The notes under the pieces were generated by a model. That model searched no databases. It was not told the origin of the DNA and was given only the letters and a program-made list of their open reading frames with translations. A stretch of 20,689 bases of DNA from an uncultured Clostridia bacterium (GTDB lineage Bacteria > Bacillota > Clostridia > Oscillospirales > Ruminococcaceae), in contig CANRHA010000003.1 in the NCBI GenBank assembly GCA_947630315.1, positions 1 to 20,689 of the forward strand. Reading direction: 5' to 3'. Below, in pieces: positions 12,817 to 18,249 of the stretch. The translations under genes were made by a program, and so were the position numbers. Each line of letters begins with the position of its first letter. The first letter of the stretch is position 1.

Positions 12817-13134
12817 TTACTTCGTATTTTTTACAATGTCGTCATAAATTTCTTTTGCTGTAGCCACAGAATCCTCCTCGTCCATATAAAATGTTTGTAC
12901 TAGTTTATCTTTGTACAGTACTTTTAAACCGATTAAGCTCTGCTTAAAGTTATCGTCGGGTCTAAACGTCACTTGCTTAATTACCATATTCTTTGCAAAT
13001 AAGTTAGCACCGTTTTCAACACCTGCCATATATAACTTATACAGCCCAAACCCTCCAAGTACCGCTGCAATACCAGTACCGTAAATAACAAGTTGGTTCT
13101 TCTTTAGCCACTTTACAATTTTCTTTTCTTCCAT
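12817..13134 (-). CDS. Membrane-anchored phage protein of unknown function (105 aa)
   Basis: A 105-residue protein. Lys-rich N-terminus (MEEKKIVKWLKKNQ), then one membrane helix LVIYGTGIAAVLGGFGLYKLYM (about 15-36), then a soluble domain of about 65 residues with beta strands (VIKQVTFRPDD, LIGLKVLYKDKLVQTFYM) and a C-terminal helix. Positive residues before the helix and no cleavage site suggest a signal anchor. AAGGAGG precedes the ATG with 8-9 nt spacing. It has its own promoter-like element (13176-13201) and terminator. Function unknown. Confidence 0.75.
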   Translation of the reverse strand: MEEKKIVKWLKKNQLVIYGTGIAAVLGGFGLYKLYMAGVENGANLFAKNMVIKQVTFRPDDNFKQSLIGLKVLYKDKLVQTFYMDEEDSVATAKEIYDDIVKNTK

Positions 13135-13175
13135 TTTTAATTTCCTCCTTATAAAAATATAAAATTTAATACTGC

Positions 13176-13201
13176 ATTATAGAACAAGATTTATTTGCTA
13201 A
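13176..13201 (-). promoter_or_regulatory. Phage promoter-like element (TTAGCAAA-N12-TATAAT)
   Basis: GCAAA at 13198-13194 and TATAAT at 13181-13176, 12 nt apart, followed by TG as in extended late elements of this set. Drives the 105-aa gene. Confidence 0.68.
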
Positions 13202-13230
13202 AAATAAAGAGGACCGATTTCTCGATCCCC
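13201..13230 (-). terminator. Intrinsic terminator of the 49-aa gene
   Basis: Stem GGGGATCGA with TCGGTCCTC (9 bp with wobbles) and a GAAA tetraloop, then TTTATTTTT, which merges with the next promoter-like element. Confidence 0.8.
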
Positions 13231-13239
13231 ATTTCGAAA

Positions 13240-13389
13240 TCATATTTTTATGCTCTTAAGTATTTCATCTAATCTTTCGTTTTCCTTTTGTAACTCTTTG
13301 ATTTCTTTTTCTGTCTTTCTAATATTCTCCACAAGACATCCCATAGTAAATCCAAAAGTTACTAAAAATATCCTTCCAATCATAGCCAT
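13240..13389 (-). CDS. Small membrane-anchored coiled-coil protein (49 aa)
   Basis: A 49-residue protein: MAMIGRIFLVTFGFTMGCLV is a membrane helix and ENIRKTEKEIKELQKENERL a charged coiled coil. Same build as the 50-aa protein at 11817-11969, without clear sequence similarity. The ATG at 13389 has AAGGAGG upstream; the longer frame to 13431 overlaps the -10 region of its own promoter-like element and is rejected. Monocistronic, with its own promoter-like element and terminator. Confidence 0.7.
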   Translation of the reverse strand: MAMIGRIFLVTFGFTMGCLVENIRKTEKEIKELQKENERLDEILKSIKI

Positions 13390-13420
13390 ACCTAAATCCT
13401 CCTTAAAATATATTTTTTTC

Positions 13421-13446
13421 ATTATAAGCAAGGATTTATTTGCGTC
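13421..13446 (-). promoter_or_regulatory. Phage promoter-like element (GACGCAAA-N12-TATAAT)
   Basis: GCAAA at 13443-13439 and TATAAT at 13426-13421, 12 nt apart. The upstream box overlaps the stop codon of the 98-aa HTH gene. Drives the 49-aa gene. Confidence 0.68.
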
Positions 13447-13741
13447 ATTTCTCTAAGTTTTCCATTGCCCATTCTACAAAATTTGGATCAAGCAGTCTGT
13501 CAATAGAAATATCCAACTTATTAGCGATGCGACAGACATCGTCAAGATAAGTCCTAATAGTCCCATTAGAATGCTTGGTCAAATATCCTTGACAGAATCC
13601 AAGAGATTCCTCAAATTTATACATAGGAATTCCACGATACTTAAGAACGGTACGTACATTATTAAAGAAAACAGCATCAGCATTGGTTGATTCTTCTACT
13701 TTTTTGCTGTATTCATTATACAACCACTCTTTAAACGTCAT
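13445..13741 (-). CDS. Xre-like helix-turn-helix protein (98 aa)
   Basis: A 98-residue protein, with HTH-like core VRTVLKYRGIPMYKFEESLGFCQGYLTKHS followed by a helical region ending IANKLDISIDRLLDP. It is paralogous to the 132-aa protein at 10954-11352, lacking that protein's longer N-terminal region. Likely a small DNA-binding regulator. AAGGAGG with 7-nt spacing supports the ATG at 13741. It follows the 83-aa gene by 20 nt and has no promoter-like element of its own. Confidence 0.7.
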   Translation of the reverse strand: MTFKEWLYNEYSKKVEESTNADAVFFNNVRTVLKYRGIPMYKFEESLGFCQGYLTKHSNGTIRTYLDDVCRIANKLDISIDRLLDPNFVEWAMENLEK

Positions 13742-13761
13742 CTTTAATCCTCCTTAAAATA

Positions 13762-14013
13762 TCACCTATAGTCAAAGCACTTAGTGTACTCAAACCGGTG
13801 CTGCCTGCAATAGTTATATATTTTTCCTCGTTTGTAGCAGTAAACATAGATTCTTAAACCTGTGACTTCTTTACTTTTATCGTGCCGAACACTAAACCTT
13901 ACGACCATACGAGCTCCCATTTTTGATAGTTCTTTTATAATCTCTTCAGAATAATACATACTTTCAAGACCATCAAAAGACCTAACAGCCGCATTCCTGT
14001 AACTATTGTACAT
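13762..14013 (-). CDS. Small phage protein of unknown function (83 aa)
   Basis: An 83-residue basic protein with many Tyr and Arg (MYNSYRNAAVRS...MVVRFSVRHDKSKEVTGLRIYVYCYKRGKIYNYCRQH). The middle looks like a beta-sheet with alternating basic residues, and it could bind nucleic acid, but no named motif supports this. GGGAGG lies 8 nt upstream of the ATG. The terminator at 14031-14066 precedes it directly, so it depends on read-through or an unseen promoter. Confidence 0.7.
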   Translation of the reverse strand: MYNSYRNAAVRSFDGLESMYYSEEIIKELSKMGARMVVRFSVRHDKSKEVTGLRIYVYCYKRGKIYNYCRQHRFEYTKCFDYR

Positions 14014-14030
14014 ACTTTTTACCTCCCAAT

Positions 14031-14066
14031 AAAAAAAATAAAAAGAGGAAGCCGTTAAGCCTCCTC
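14031..14066 (-). terminator. Intrinsic terminator of the 31-aa gene
   Basis: Stem GAGGAGGC with GGCTTCCTC and a TTAAC loop, then TTTTTATTTTTTTT. The stop codon of the 31-aa ORF lies inside the loop. Confidence 0.8.
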
Positions 14067-14150
14067 CATCTTTTCTATAGCCTTCACTATCTCGTCAAAC
14101 ATATTGGCTATATCTTCAATAGTTATTTCTTTATCTTTATTTTCTTCCAT
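14055..14150 (-). CDS. Small acidic helical protein (31 aa)
   Basis: A 31-residue ORF beginning MEENKDKEITIEDIANMFDE and ending KAIEKMEEA. It forms one amphipathic, acidic helix. It has an excellent RBS (AAAGGAGG, 7-9 nt spacing), sits right after a promoter-like element (14168-14193) and ends in a terminator, so it is a complete transcription unit of its own. Function unknown; it could be a small anti-host or regulatory peptide, which is speculation. Confidence 0.65.
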   Translation of the reverse strand: MEENKDKEITIEDIANMFDEIVKAIEKMEEA

Positions 14151-14167
14151 AACCAATACCTCCTTTC

Positions 14168-14193
14168 ATCTTAGAGGCTAATTTATCTGCGAA
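14168..14193 (-). promoter_or_regulatory. Phage promoter-like element (TTCGCAGA-N12-TAAGAT)
   Basis: GCAGA at 14190-14186 and TAAGAT at 14173-14168, 12 nt apart. A weaker copy driving the 31-aa gene. Confidence 0.5.
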
Positions 14194-14227
14194 AATATAA
14201 AGGAAGCCAACCTTTCGTTAACCTCCC
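14194..14227 (-). terminator. Intrinsic terminator of the 55-aa membrane protein gene
   Basis: Stem GGAGGTTAAC with GGTTGGCTTCC (wobble-rich) and a GAAA loop, then TTTATATTTT, merging with the promoter-like element at 14168-14193. Confidence 0.7.
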
Positions 14228-14259
14228 CTATATCTTCAATATTCAGTTTTTATTTTTTT

Positions 14260-14427
14260 TTACTTCTTTGACAACCATTTTCTGATCGCCTTTATAGTGC
14301 TAAAGACGATAGCATCAATAGCTACCAAAAACCCAAGTCCTATGAATATCGGACTGAATGCTGCACCAATAAGTACCAACACTCCTCCAACAATAAGACC
14401 GAGCAATATAACTAATAATGTTATCAT
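14260..14427 (-). CDS. Two-helix membrane microprotein (55 aa)
   Basis: A 55-residue hydrophobic protein: first helix MITLLVILLGLIVGGVLVLI, a short SP turn, second helix IFIGLGFLVAIDAIVF, then a basic tail STIKAIRKWLSKK. This is a hairpin membrane protein with a cytoplasmic basic end, a layout also seen in small holins, but there is no endolysin nearby. AAGGAGG precedes the ATG. Driven by the element at 14467-14492, which overlaps the 3' end of the upstream gene. Confidence 0.68.
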   Translation of the reverse strand: MITLLVILLGLIVGGVLVLIGAAFSPIFIGLGFLVAIDAIVFSTIKAIRKWLSKK

Positions 14428-14456
14428 AATTAATCCTCCTTTTTATTTTCAATCGT

Positions 14457-14618
14457 CTATGTTGTCATTTTAGGAGAATAAATACTTGCGACCACTGCCA
14501 GGAAACAAAATAATACAATAAATCCACCTACTCCTAAGCAGCAACCAATAATAATTGCTATCAAGGCCATAATGAACTTAATAACTCCAAATATCATTTT
14601 AAACGCTAACCTAATCAT
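14457..14618 (-). CDS. Hydrophobic membrane microprotein (53 aa)
   Basis: A 53-residue protein with an N-terminal amphipathic start MIRLAFKMIFGVIKFI and one long or two tightly packed membrane helices (ALIAIIIGCCLGVGGFIVLF, then CFLAVVASIY), ending SPKMTT. GGAGG lies upstream, inside the end of the Cys-rich 156-aa gene, whose stop is 3 nt before this start. Its last codons contain the promoter-like element for the 55-aa gene. Function unknown. Confidence 0.62.
   Translation of the reverse strand: MIRLAFKMIFGVIKFIMALIAIIIGCCLGVGGFIVLFCFLAVVASIYSPKMTT
14467..14492 (-). promoter_or_regulatory. Phage promoter-like element inside a coding end (GTCGCAAG-N12-TAAAAT)
   Basis: GCAAG at 14489-14485 and TAAAAT at 14472-14467, 12 nt apart, embedded in the last codons of the 53-aa gene. 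Drives the 55-aa gene. Confidence 0.5.
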
Positions 14619-14621
14619 TAC

Positions 14622-15092
14622 TCACAGTCCCCTCCTTGGTCTTAATTTACTGATCTTATCACAGCATTCTTTTATTTTTATTTCCTCAGCAATACTAATT
14701 GGTTCACGAATATGAGATGCCAACGACGGCATTTGTCTTTTAACGCTATATGGTTCGTAAGTTTGAGCTTTATATAGCATTACGTGATTTGCAAAAATAT
14801 CCCTAACAGTGCAATAGCATCTGTATTCATTGCAAGTATTGATCTCATCAAATACTGGACAATATTTACATCTATCGAGTTTACTCGCATCTTCCGGACA
14901 TTTACCATAAGCAAACTCACAAAGGAAGCAAGTAAATTTCAGGTCACCCTTACCAGCAACCAACTTATTAGCCACATCCGAACAAAGTCGATTAAAATAC
15001 TTTCCGTTGTAATCATCATAATTCGGCATATCACGAATAGTCTCGTATAATTTTTTATGATACGCCATAGCTTCTTCAAGTGTTAATTTCAT
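14622..15092 (-). CDS. Cys-rich putative zinc-binding phage protein, paralogue C (156 aa)
   Basis: A 156-residue protein of the same family as 15098-15562 and 15805-16203. A helical N-terminus (LTLEEAMAYHKKLYETI) is followed by C55-x2-C58-EFA, C65, C75-x2-C78-P, C87, C92 and C94, then a helical C-terminus. The shared CxxC(D/E)(Y/F)A...CxxCP...C layout suggests one or two structural zinc sites, possibly a treble-clef-like or iron-sulfur fold. Function unknown. RBS GGAGG sits before the ATG, directly after the upstream gene's stop. Confidence 0.75.
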   Translation of the reverse strand: MKLTLEEAMAYHKKLYETIRDMPNYDDYNGKYFNRLCSDVANKLVAGKGDLKFTCFLCEFAYGKCPEDASKLDRCKYCPVFDEINTCNEYRCYCTVRDIFANHVMLYKAQTYEPYSVKRQMPSLASHIREPISIAEEIKIKECCDKISKLRPRRGL

Positions 15093-15097
15093 ATTTT

Positions 15098-15562
15098 TTA
15101 TTCCTCCTCATTGACAAACAGCTTACTTATCTCAAGACAAAGTTCTCTTATTTCCTTGGTTTCTTCTTCGGAGAACGGGCCTCTTTCTATACGTTTACGA
15201 AATATCTTTATTAATTTAACATAAGGTTTATAACCGGTTTCGCAATAGAATATCCCATTGCTATTGCATTCGTTTTTAAACGCAGGACAATTCTTACAAA
15301 CATTCGACATATCGCTGCGTCGTTCTTTTGTAATACTAGTAGCATAGTCACAAAGGAAACAATTATTTCTTATATATTGCTTAATACCCAAAAGACAGCT
15401 AACAGCAAAACTTTTTAAATCCTCCAATTCACGAAAACTGTCATTGGCAAAGACATTGTAGTCATCAATCATAGCCATCGCCTCATATAGTTTCTTATGA
15501 AGTTCTTTGACTTCGTCCAAATCTTTATAGGTGTACGTTTGTATAGTTTCTATTTTGATCAT
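15098..15562 (-). CDS. Cys-rich putative zinc-binding phage protein, paralogue B (154 aa)
   Basis: A 154-residue protein with the family's KELHKKLYEAM helix, C68-x2-C71-DYA, C89-x2-C92-P, C99 and C107, then a helical C-terminus (EEETKEIRELCLEISKLF). The ATG at 15562 has TTTAGGAGG upstream; the longer frame to 15598 overlaps a terminator. It lies 5 nt upstream of paralogue C and is co-transcribed with it and the 53-aa membrane protein. No promoter-like element precedes it directly. Confidence 0.75.
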   Translation of the reverse strand: MIKIETIQTYTYKDLDEVKELHKKLYEAMAMIDDYNVFANDSFRELEDLKSFAVSCLLGIKQYIRNNCFLCDYATSITKERRSDMSNVCKNCPAFKNECNSNGIFYCETGYKPYVKLIKIFRKRIERGPFSEEETKEIRELCLEISKLFVNEEE

Positions 15563-15577
15563 AACAAAACCTCCTAA

Positions 15578-15610
15578 ATAAAAAAATAAAGAGAGCAATT
15601 AAGCCCTCTT
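15578..15610 (-). terminator. Intrinsic terminator of the 49-aa gene
   Basis: Stem AAGAGGGC with GCTCTCTT and loop TTAATT, then TATTTTTTTATTT. The RBS of the next gene follows about 2 nt later with no promoter-like element, so read-through is needed for the genes downstream. Confidence 0.8.
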
Positions 15611-15748
15611 TTTTGTCTTCTCATATTCCTCAACATAATCAATTTTTCGTTGTAATTCGTCAAAGCTGCCTTTATAATTGACCACATCCCAGATGCATTT
15701 TTTATAAATGCACCAATCAATAAATCTTTCATATAAAGTTTTGCTCAT
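15599..15748 (-). CDS. Small phage protein of unknown function (49 aa)
   Basis: A 49-residue ORF beginning MSKTLYERFIDWCIYKKCIW with a charged, helical C-terminal half (FDELQRKIDYVEEYEKTKKR). AAGGAGG lies upstream with good spacing. It follows the promoter-like element at 15779-15804 and ends inside a terminator hairpin, forming its own transcription unit. Two Cys residues near Trp do not form a recognised motif. Confidence 0.7.
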   Translation of the reverse strand: MSKTLYERFIDWCIYKKCIWDVVNYKGSFDELQRKIDYVEEYEKTKKRA

Positions 15749-15778
15749 AATTAAATTCCTCCTTAAAATATAGTTTCT

Positions 15779-15804
15779 ATTATAAGGAGATAATTTTTTG
15801 CGAA
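15779..15804 (-). promoter_or_regulatory. Phage promoter-like element (TTCGCAAA-N12-TATAAT)
   Basis: A consensus copy: GCAAA at 15801-15797 and TATAAT at 15784-15779, 12 nt apart, starting right after the stop of Cys-rich paralogue A. Followed by an AAACTATATTTTAAGGAGG leader. Confidence 0.7.
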
Positions 15805-16203
15805 TTACTTAAGCATTTCACATTTTGGTTCGCTTATTTCAATACAAGCGTTTCTTATTGTTTCGGTGCCTTCATCAGATATCTCGATCGCGCCCAAATA
15901 ATCATTAAATACGCACTGCAATAAAGAATAAGGATCCCAGGACGTACAATGAGACGGTAATGGACAATAATGGCATATAGGAAAAAAGCAATTACTTTTA
16001 TGATATTGTTGTTTCGCATATTCACAAAGAAAACATAAATTTCTCGGACATTCGTTGTCAACAAACCCCATACGTTTAAGACAATATTCCTTTAACGTAT
16101 ATAAGTCCTTTCCTAGAAACTCGTTGTAGTTCTTAAGTTTCGACATAGTCAAATATAATTCCTTATGAAGTCTCATAGCCTTATCCAGAGTTAATTCTTT
16201 CAT
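15805..16203 (-). CDS. Cys-rich putative zinc-binding phage protein, paralogue A (132 aa)
   Basis: A 132-residue protein with the family's N-terminal helix (LTLDKAMRLHKELYLTMSKL), C57-x2-C60-EYA, C72, C77-x2-C80-P and C86, then a C-terminal helix (ETIRNACIEIS). It is shorter than paralogues B and C in the tail. GGAGG lies 8 nt before the ATG. The terminator at 16218-16256 is directly upstream. Metal binding is inferred from Cys spacing only. Confidence 0.75.
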   Translation of the reverse strand: MKELTLDKAMRLHKELYLTMSKLKNYNEFLGKDLYTLKEYCLKRMGFVDNECPRNLCFLCEYAKQQYHKSNCFFPICHYCPLPSHCTSWDPYSLLQCVFNDYLGAIEISDEGTETIRNACIEISEPKCEMLK

Positions 16204-16217
16204 ATTTTTATTCCTCC

Positions 16218-16256
16218 AAAAAATATAAAGGAGCCTAGCAATTTGCTAAGCCCCTT
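16218..16256 (-). terminator. Intrinsic terminator of the 122-aa gene
   Basis: A 12-bp stem AAGGGGCTTAGC with GCTAGGCTCCTT, loop AAATT, then TATATTTTTT. Only about 2 nt separate the T-run from the RBS of paralogue A. Confidence 0.82.
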
Positions 16257-16266
16257 ATGCAACCTC

Positions 16267-16635
16267 CTAAATCTTCATATTAGGCATCCGTCTCCAGACA
16301 TCACTCAACTTCCTTAAGCCGTTCTCCTCAAATGTATACCCCCACTTGTGACAAGTTAAGATGACACCGCCGCTGATAGCCACAGGTAATACACACTTAA
16401 TGATGTCTACTGCTGCCCTTCCAAAGGTTAATTTTGACTTCTTATACTCTGTCTCTTCATTCACAAGAGATATAGCATTTTTGTCAGTCTCAATTATCCC
16501 CTGAAGAGTAACCCTTAGCTCATCACTAAGCTGCTTCCTCTGGTCCTCAGACATCGGGTGCTCCTCACCGTCTTCAAGAGTATCCATAATGAGTTCCGCG
16601 TGCTCCTCAAGTCTGTCTTGCAATTCCTTTGTCAT
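16267..16635 (-). CDS. Membrane-associated conserved phage protein (122 aa)
   Basis: A 122-residue protein with an acidic helical N-terminal half (LQDRLEEHAELIMDTLEDGEEH), a membrane helix DIIKCVLPVAISGGVILTCH (about 77-96) and the C-terminal KWGYTFEENGLRKLSDVWRR. The ending after the helix (aromatic-x-FEE-x-G) is typical of a small phage membrane family of unknown function. Promoter-like element 16675-16700 and AAGGAGG precede it; a terminator follows. Probably anchored with its acidic part in the cytoplasm. Confidence 0.75.
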   Translation of the reverse strand: MTKELQDRLEEHAELIMDTLEDGEEHPMSEDQRKQLSDELRVTLQGIIETDKNAISLVNEETEYKKSKLTFGRAAVDIIKCVLPVAISGGVILTCHKWGYTFEENGLRKLSDVWRRMPNMKI

Positions 16636-16674
16636 TTCGTTTCCTCCTTAAAATATAAACTATATTCAGTTGTC

Positions 16675-16700
16675 ATTATAAGAGAAGTTATTTTCGCGTC
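16675..16700 (-). promoter_or_regulatory. Phage promoter-like element (GACGCGAA-N12-TATAAT)
   Basis: GCGAA at 16697-16693 (one base off GCAAA) and TATAAT at 16680-16675, 12 nt apart, then TGACAACTGAATATAG and the AAGGAGG leader of the 122-aa gene. Confidence 0.6.
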
Positions 16701-16710
16701 CGCTAATTAT

Positions 16711-16770
16711 CTATCCAATTAACACAACAATCAAACCAGTAACAGCAACCATTCCAAATATAAAACTCAT
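16711..16770 (-). CDS. 19-residue membrane peptide
   Basis: A 19-codon ORF, MSFIFGMVAVTGLIVVLIG, almost entirely hydrophobic. Its ATG overlaps the stop of the 70-aa gene (ATGA) and AAAGGA lies upstream. The start overlap and the lack of any other gene in this gap favour a translated peptide, like the 25-aa membrane peptide at 4217-4294. Small size leaves real doubt. Confidence 0.45.
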   Translation of the reverse strand: MSFIFGMVAVTGLIVVLIG

Positions 16771-16979
16771 ACCTTATCCTTTCCGTCTCCAAAATATAAA
16801 TCTACCAGCCGAAAGTCTAGTAACACTTCTTCGGCAGTTAGTTCGCCTTGAAGATAGAGAAATGCAAAAGTATCTCTCAGAATATCACGAGAAGATTTCT
16901 TTGTTCCAACTACAGGTATACCTTCCTTAAGTTTCTCGTTCACATAGTTGAAATATCCATTTATGTTATCTTCATCCAT
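16767..16979 (-). CDS. Small acidic phage protein of unknown function (70 aa)
   Basis: A 70-residue soluble protein (MDEDNINGYFNYVNEKLKEG...RDILRDTFAFLYLQGELTAEEVLLDFRLVDLYFG). Mostly helical; the second half resembles a short helical bundle. No known motif. The RBS CGGAGGAG precedes the ATG 18 nt after the upstream stop; it is in one operon with 16998-17651 and the 19-aa peptide. Confidence 0.72.
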   Translation of the reverse strand: MDEDNINGYFNYVNEKLKEGIPVVGTKKSSRDILRDTFAFLYLQGELTAEEVLLDFRLVDLYFGDGKDKV

Positions 16980-16997
16980 ATTTAACTCCTCCGATAC

Positions 16998-17651
16998 TCA
17001 CTCAAGCTCCTCAAAGCTACTGTCGAACTTCTGAATTTCATAAACAGTTGCAAGTTCAAAGTTTCTTATGATCATAGTCCTATCATCGCTATCACAGAAG
17101 TCAGAGAACCAACTATCAATATCACTACCCAAGAACCGCCCTCTATCCTCAAGAACATTATCCGCATCGTCAGTCAGAATATCATCTCTTGTGTAATAAA
17201 ACAGGTCAATATGATCGTAATAGCCGGGAACTTCACCAAGAGCTTCTTCACTTATTATTCTTGGTGGCTGATTCTTTGTTACTCTGCGATCGTACTCCTC
17301 AAAAGACTCATCACCGTTATCAGCCCCACTATCTGCACTCTCAGCCGCATCTTCTGCTAATTTTTTGGCTCTGTACATACCGTCATAAGCAGTATCTTCT
17401 TTCTTCTTTTCTTTCTGCTTGTCGAAACCTTTCTTGTACGATACTTCATCAACTGGCTTCTTGTCATTCTTGTCCTTGCTGTCGTACCTATCAGCTAATT
17501 CCGTGTATTCTTCCTCTTCTCTTATTTTATCAAGTTCTTCATTTACTGCATCAATGTATTTCTTCTCATAATACTTCTTGCTTCCAAATATCCCAGCAAC
17601 ACATCCAATAGCAATACCTAAAATTCCAAATATCGCTTCTCTGTTAGTCAT
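16998..17651 (-). CDS. Membrane-anchored acidic conserved phage protein (217 aa)
   Basis: A 217-residue protein. The N-terminal helix AIFGILGIAIGCVAGIFGSKKYYEKKY (about 5-31) is a signal anchor; next comes a long charged, low-complexity linker (about 32-125) rich in Asp, Glu and Lys, then a folded C-terminal domain IISEEALGEVPGYYDHIDLF...DDILTDDADNVLED...RTMIIRNFELATVYEIQ. That C-terminal pattern (I-S-x-E-x-x-GE, YY, DD-x-DD, V/I-RN, YEI) is a common phage hypothetical domain of unknown function. RBS GGAGG upstream. Likely sits at the inner membrane face with the domain in the cytoplasm. Confidence 0.78.
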   Translation of the reverse strand: MTNREAIFGILGIAIGCVAGIFGSKKYYEKKYIDAVNEELDKIREEEEYTELADRYDSKDKNDKKPVDEVSYKKGFDKQKEKKKEDTAYDGMYRAKKLAEDAAESADSGADNGDESFEEYDRRVTKNQPPRIISEEALGEVPGYYDHIDLFYYTRDDILTDDADNVLEDRGRFLGSDIDSWFSDFCDSDDRTMIIRNFELATVYEIQKFDSSFEELE

Positions 17652-17655
17652 ATTT

Positions 17656-17832
17656 TTAATCCTCCTTAATCTCTTCGAATTTCTTTTCCAATTCTTTAAC
17701 TCTGTTGTTTAAAGATATAACCGACAAATTAATACAGACATTCAGTTGACCAAGCTCTAAAACCTTCTTAGACAATTCATTAACTATCTTCTCAAGCTTC
17801 TCAACTTTCTCTGCTAATTCTATAGGATTCAT
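17656..17832 (-). CDS. Small coiled-coil protein (58 aa)
   Basis: A 58-residue protein starting MNPIELAEKVEKLEKIVNEL. Heptad-like Leu/Val/Ile spacing runs almost end to end, broken near QLNVCINLSV, so it forms two coiled-coil segments that may fold as a hairpin or oligomerise. AAAAAGGAG lies 9 nt before the ATG at 17832; the longer frame to 17895 has no RBS. It stops 4 nt before the 217-aa gene begins. Confidence 0.7.
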   Translation of the reverse strand: MNPIELAEKVEKLEKIVNELSKKVLELGQLNVCINLSVISLNNRVKELEKKFEEIKED

Positions 17833-17837
17833 AAATA

Positions 17838-18026
17838 TCAACTCCTTTTTCTGTATTTTGCTAAGATTCTCTCGCACTCTATTTCGTTTGTGCATTGTAC
17901 CAATTCTTCAACGCACTTTCTAGGATAACAAAGTTGATCAGCGATTTTAATGTAATCATTAACCGTAGATGACACTTTTCGATACCTACGTCCTACATAT
18001 TTTTTCTTGCCCTCATTCTCCAACAT
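17838..18026 (-). CDS. Small basic phage protein of unknown function (62 aa)
   Basis: A 62-residue basic protein (MLENEGKKKYVGRRYRKVSSTV...YIKIADQLCYPRKCVEELVQC) with four Cys residues that lack regular CxxC spacing. Could bind nucleic acid given its charge, but that is a guess. The ATG at 18026 overlaps the preceding gene by 14 nt with GCAGG just upstream; GTG at 18032 is the alternative. Confidence 0.6.
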   Translation of the reverse strand: MLENEGKKKYVGRRYRKVSSTVNDYIKIADQLCYPRKCVEELVQCTNEIECERILAKYRKRS

Positions 18027-18249
18027 ATACACCTGCCTTCAAATATTTTGGAAATAGTCGTATAAGATGAGAATCCAAATCATCAGTTCCAAATGCCGAT
18101 TTGATCTCTTTCTCTATACTTGCCTTTAATTTTTTGATAGCATCCTTCTCGTTTTCAGCAGTTACATCGTTTCTGAATTTGACGAGTTTTGCTGCTTTAT
18201 CACCAGTTTTTATCATAACTATACCGTCATATCCATACTCTCTAAACAT
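18013..18249 (-). CDS. Small phage protein of unknown function (78 aa)
   Basis: A 78-residue protein (MFREYGYDGIVMIKTGDKAA...NEKDAIKKLKASIEKEIKSAFGTD). Two or three N-terminal strands and a central helix are likely; no family recognised. The start at 18249 has GGGAG 8 nt upstream and overlaps the upstream stop by 8 nt; the ATG at 18264 is the longest frame but has poor RBS spacing. Confidence 0.65.
   Translation of the reverse strand: MFREYGYDGIVMIKTGDKAAKLVKFRNDVTAENEKDAIKKLKASIEKEIKSAFGTDDLDSHLIRLFPKYLKAGVYVGE

Noticed and set aside
11817..14618. Holin/spanin lysis cassette from the small membrane proteins
   Set aside because: No endolysin, amidase or peptidase is encoded nearby and the proteins lack a lipobox or export signals; topology alone does not justify the label.
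15855..16064. Alternative 69-codon minus-strand frame inside the Cys-rich paralogue A
   Set aside because: Out of frame with the clear paralogue, no RBS, and no similarity to its neighbours.
2746..16700. Repeated TTCGCAAA...TATAAT elements as ordinary sigma70 promoters
   Set aside because: The -10 box fits, but no -35 hexamer appears at 16-18 nt; the conserved box is always nearer, 12 nt from the -10.
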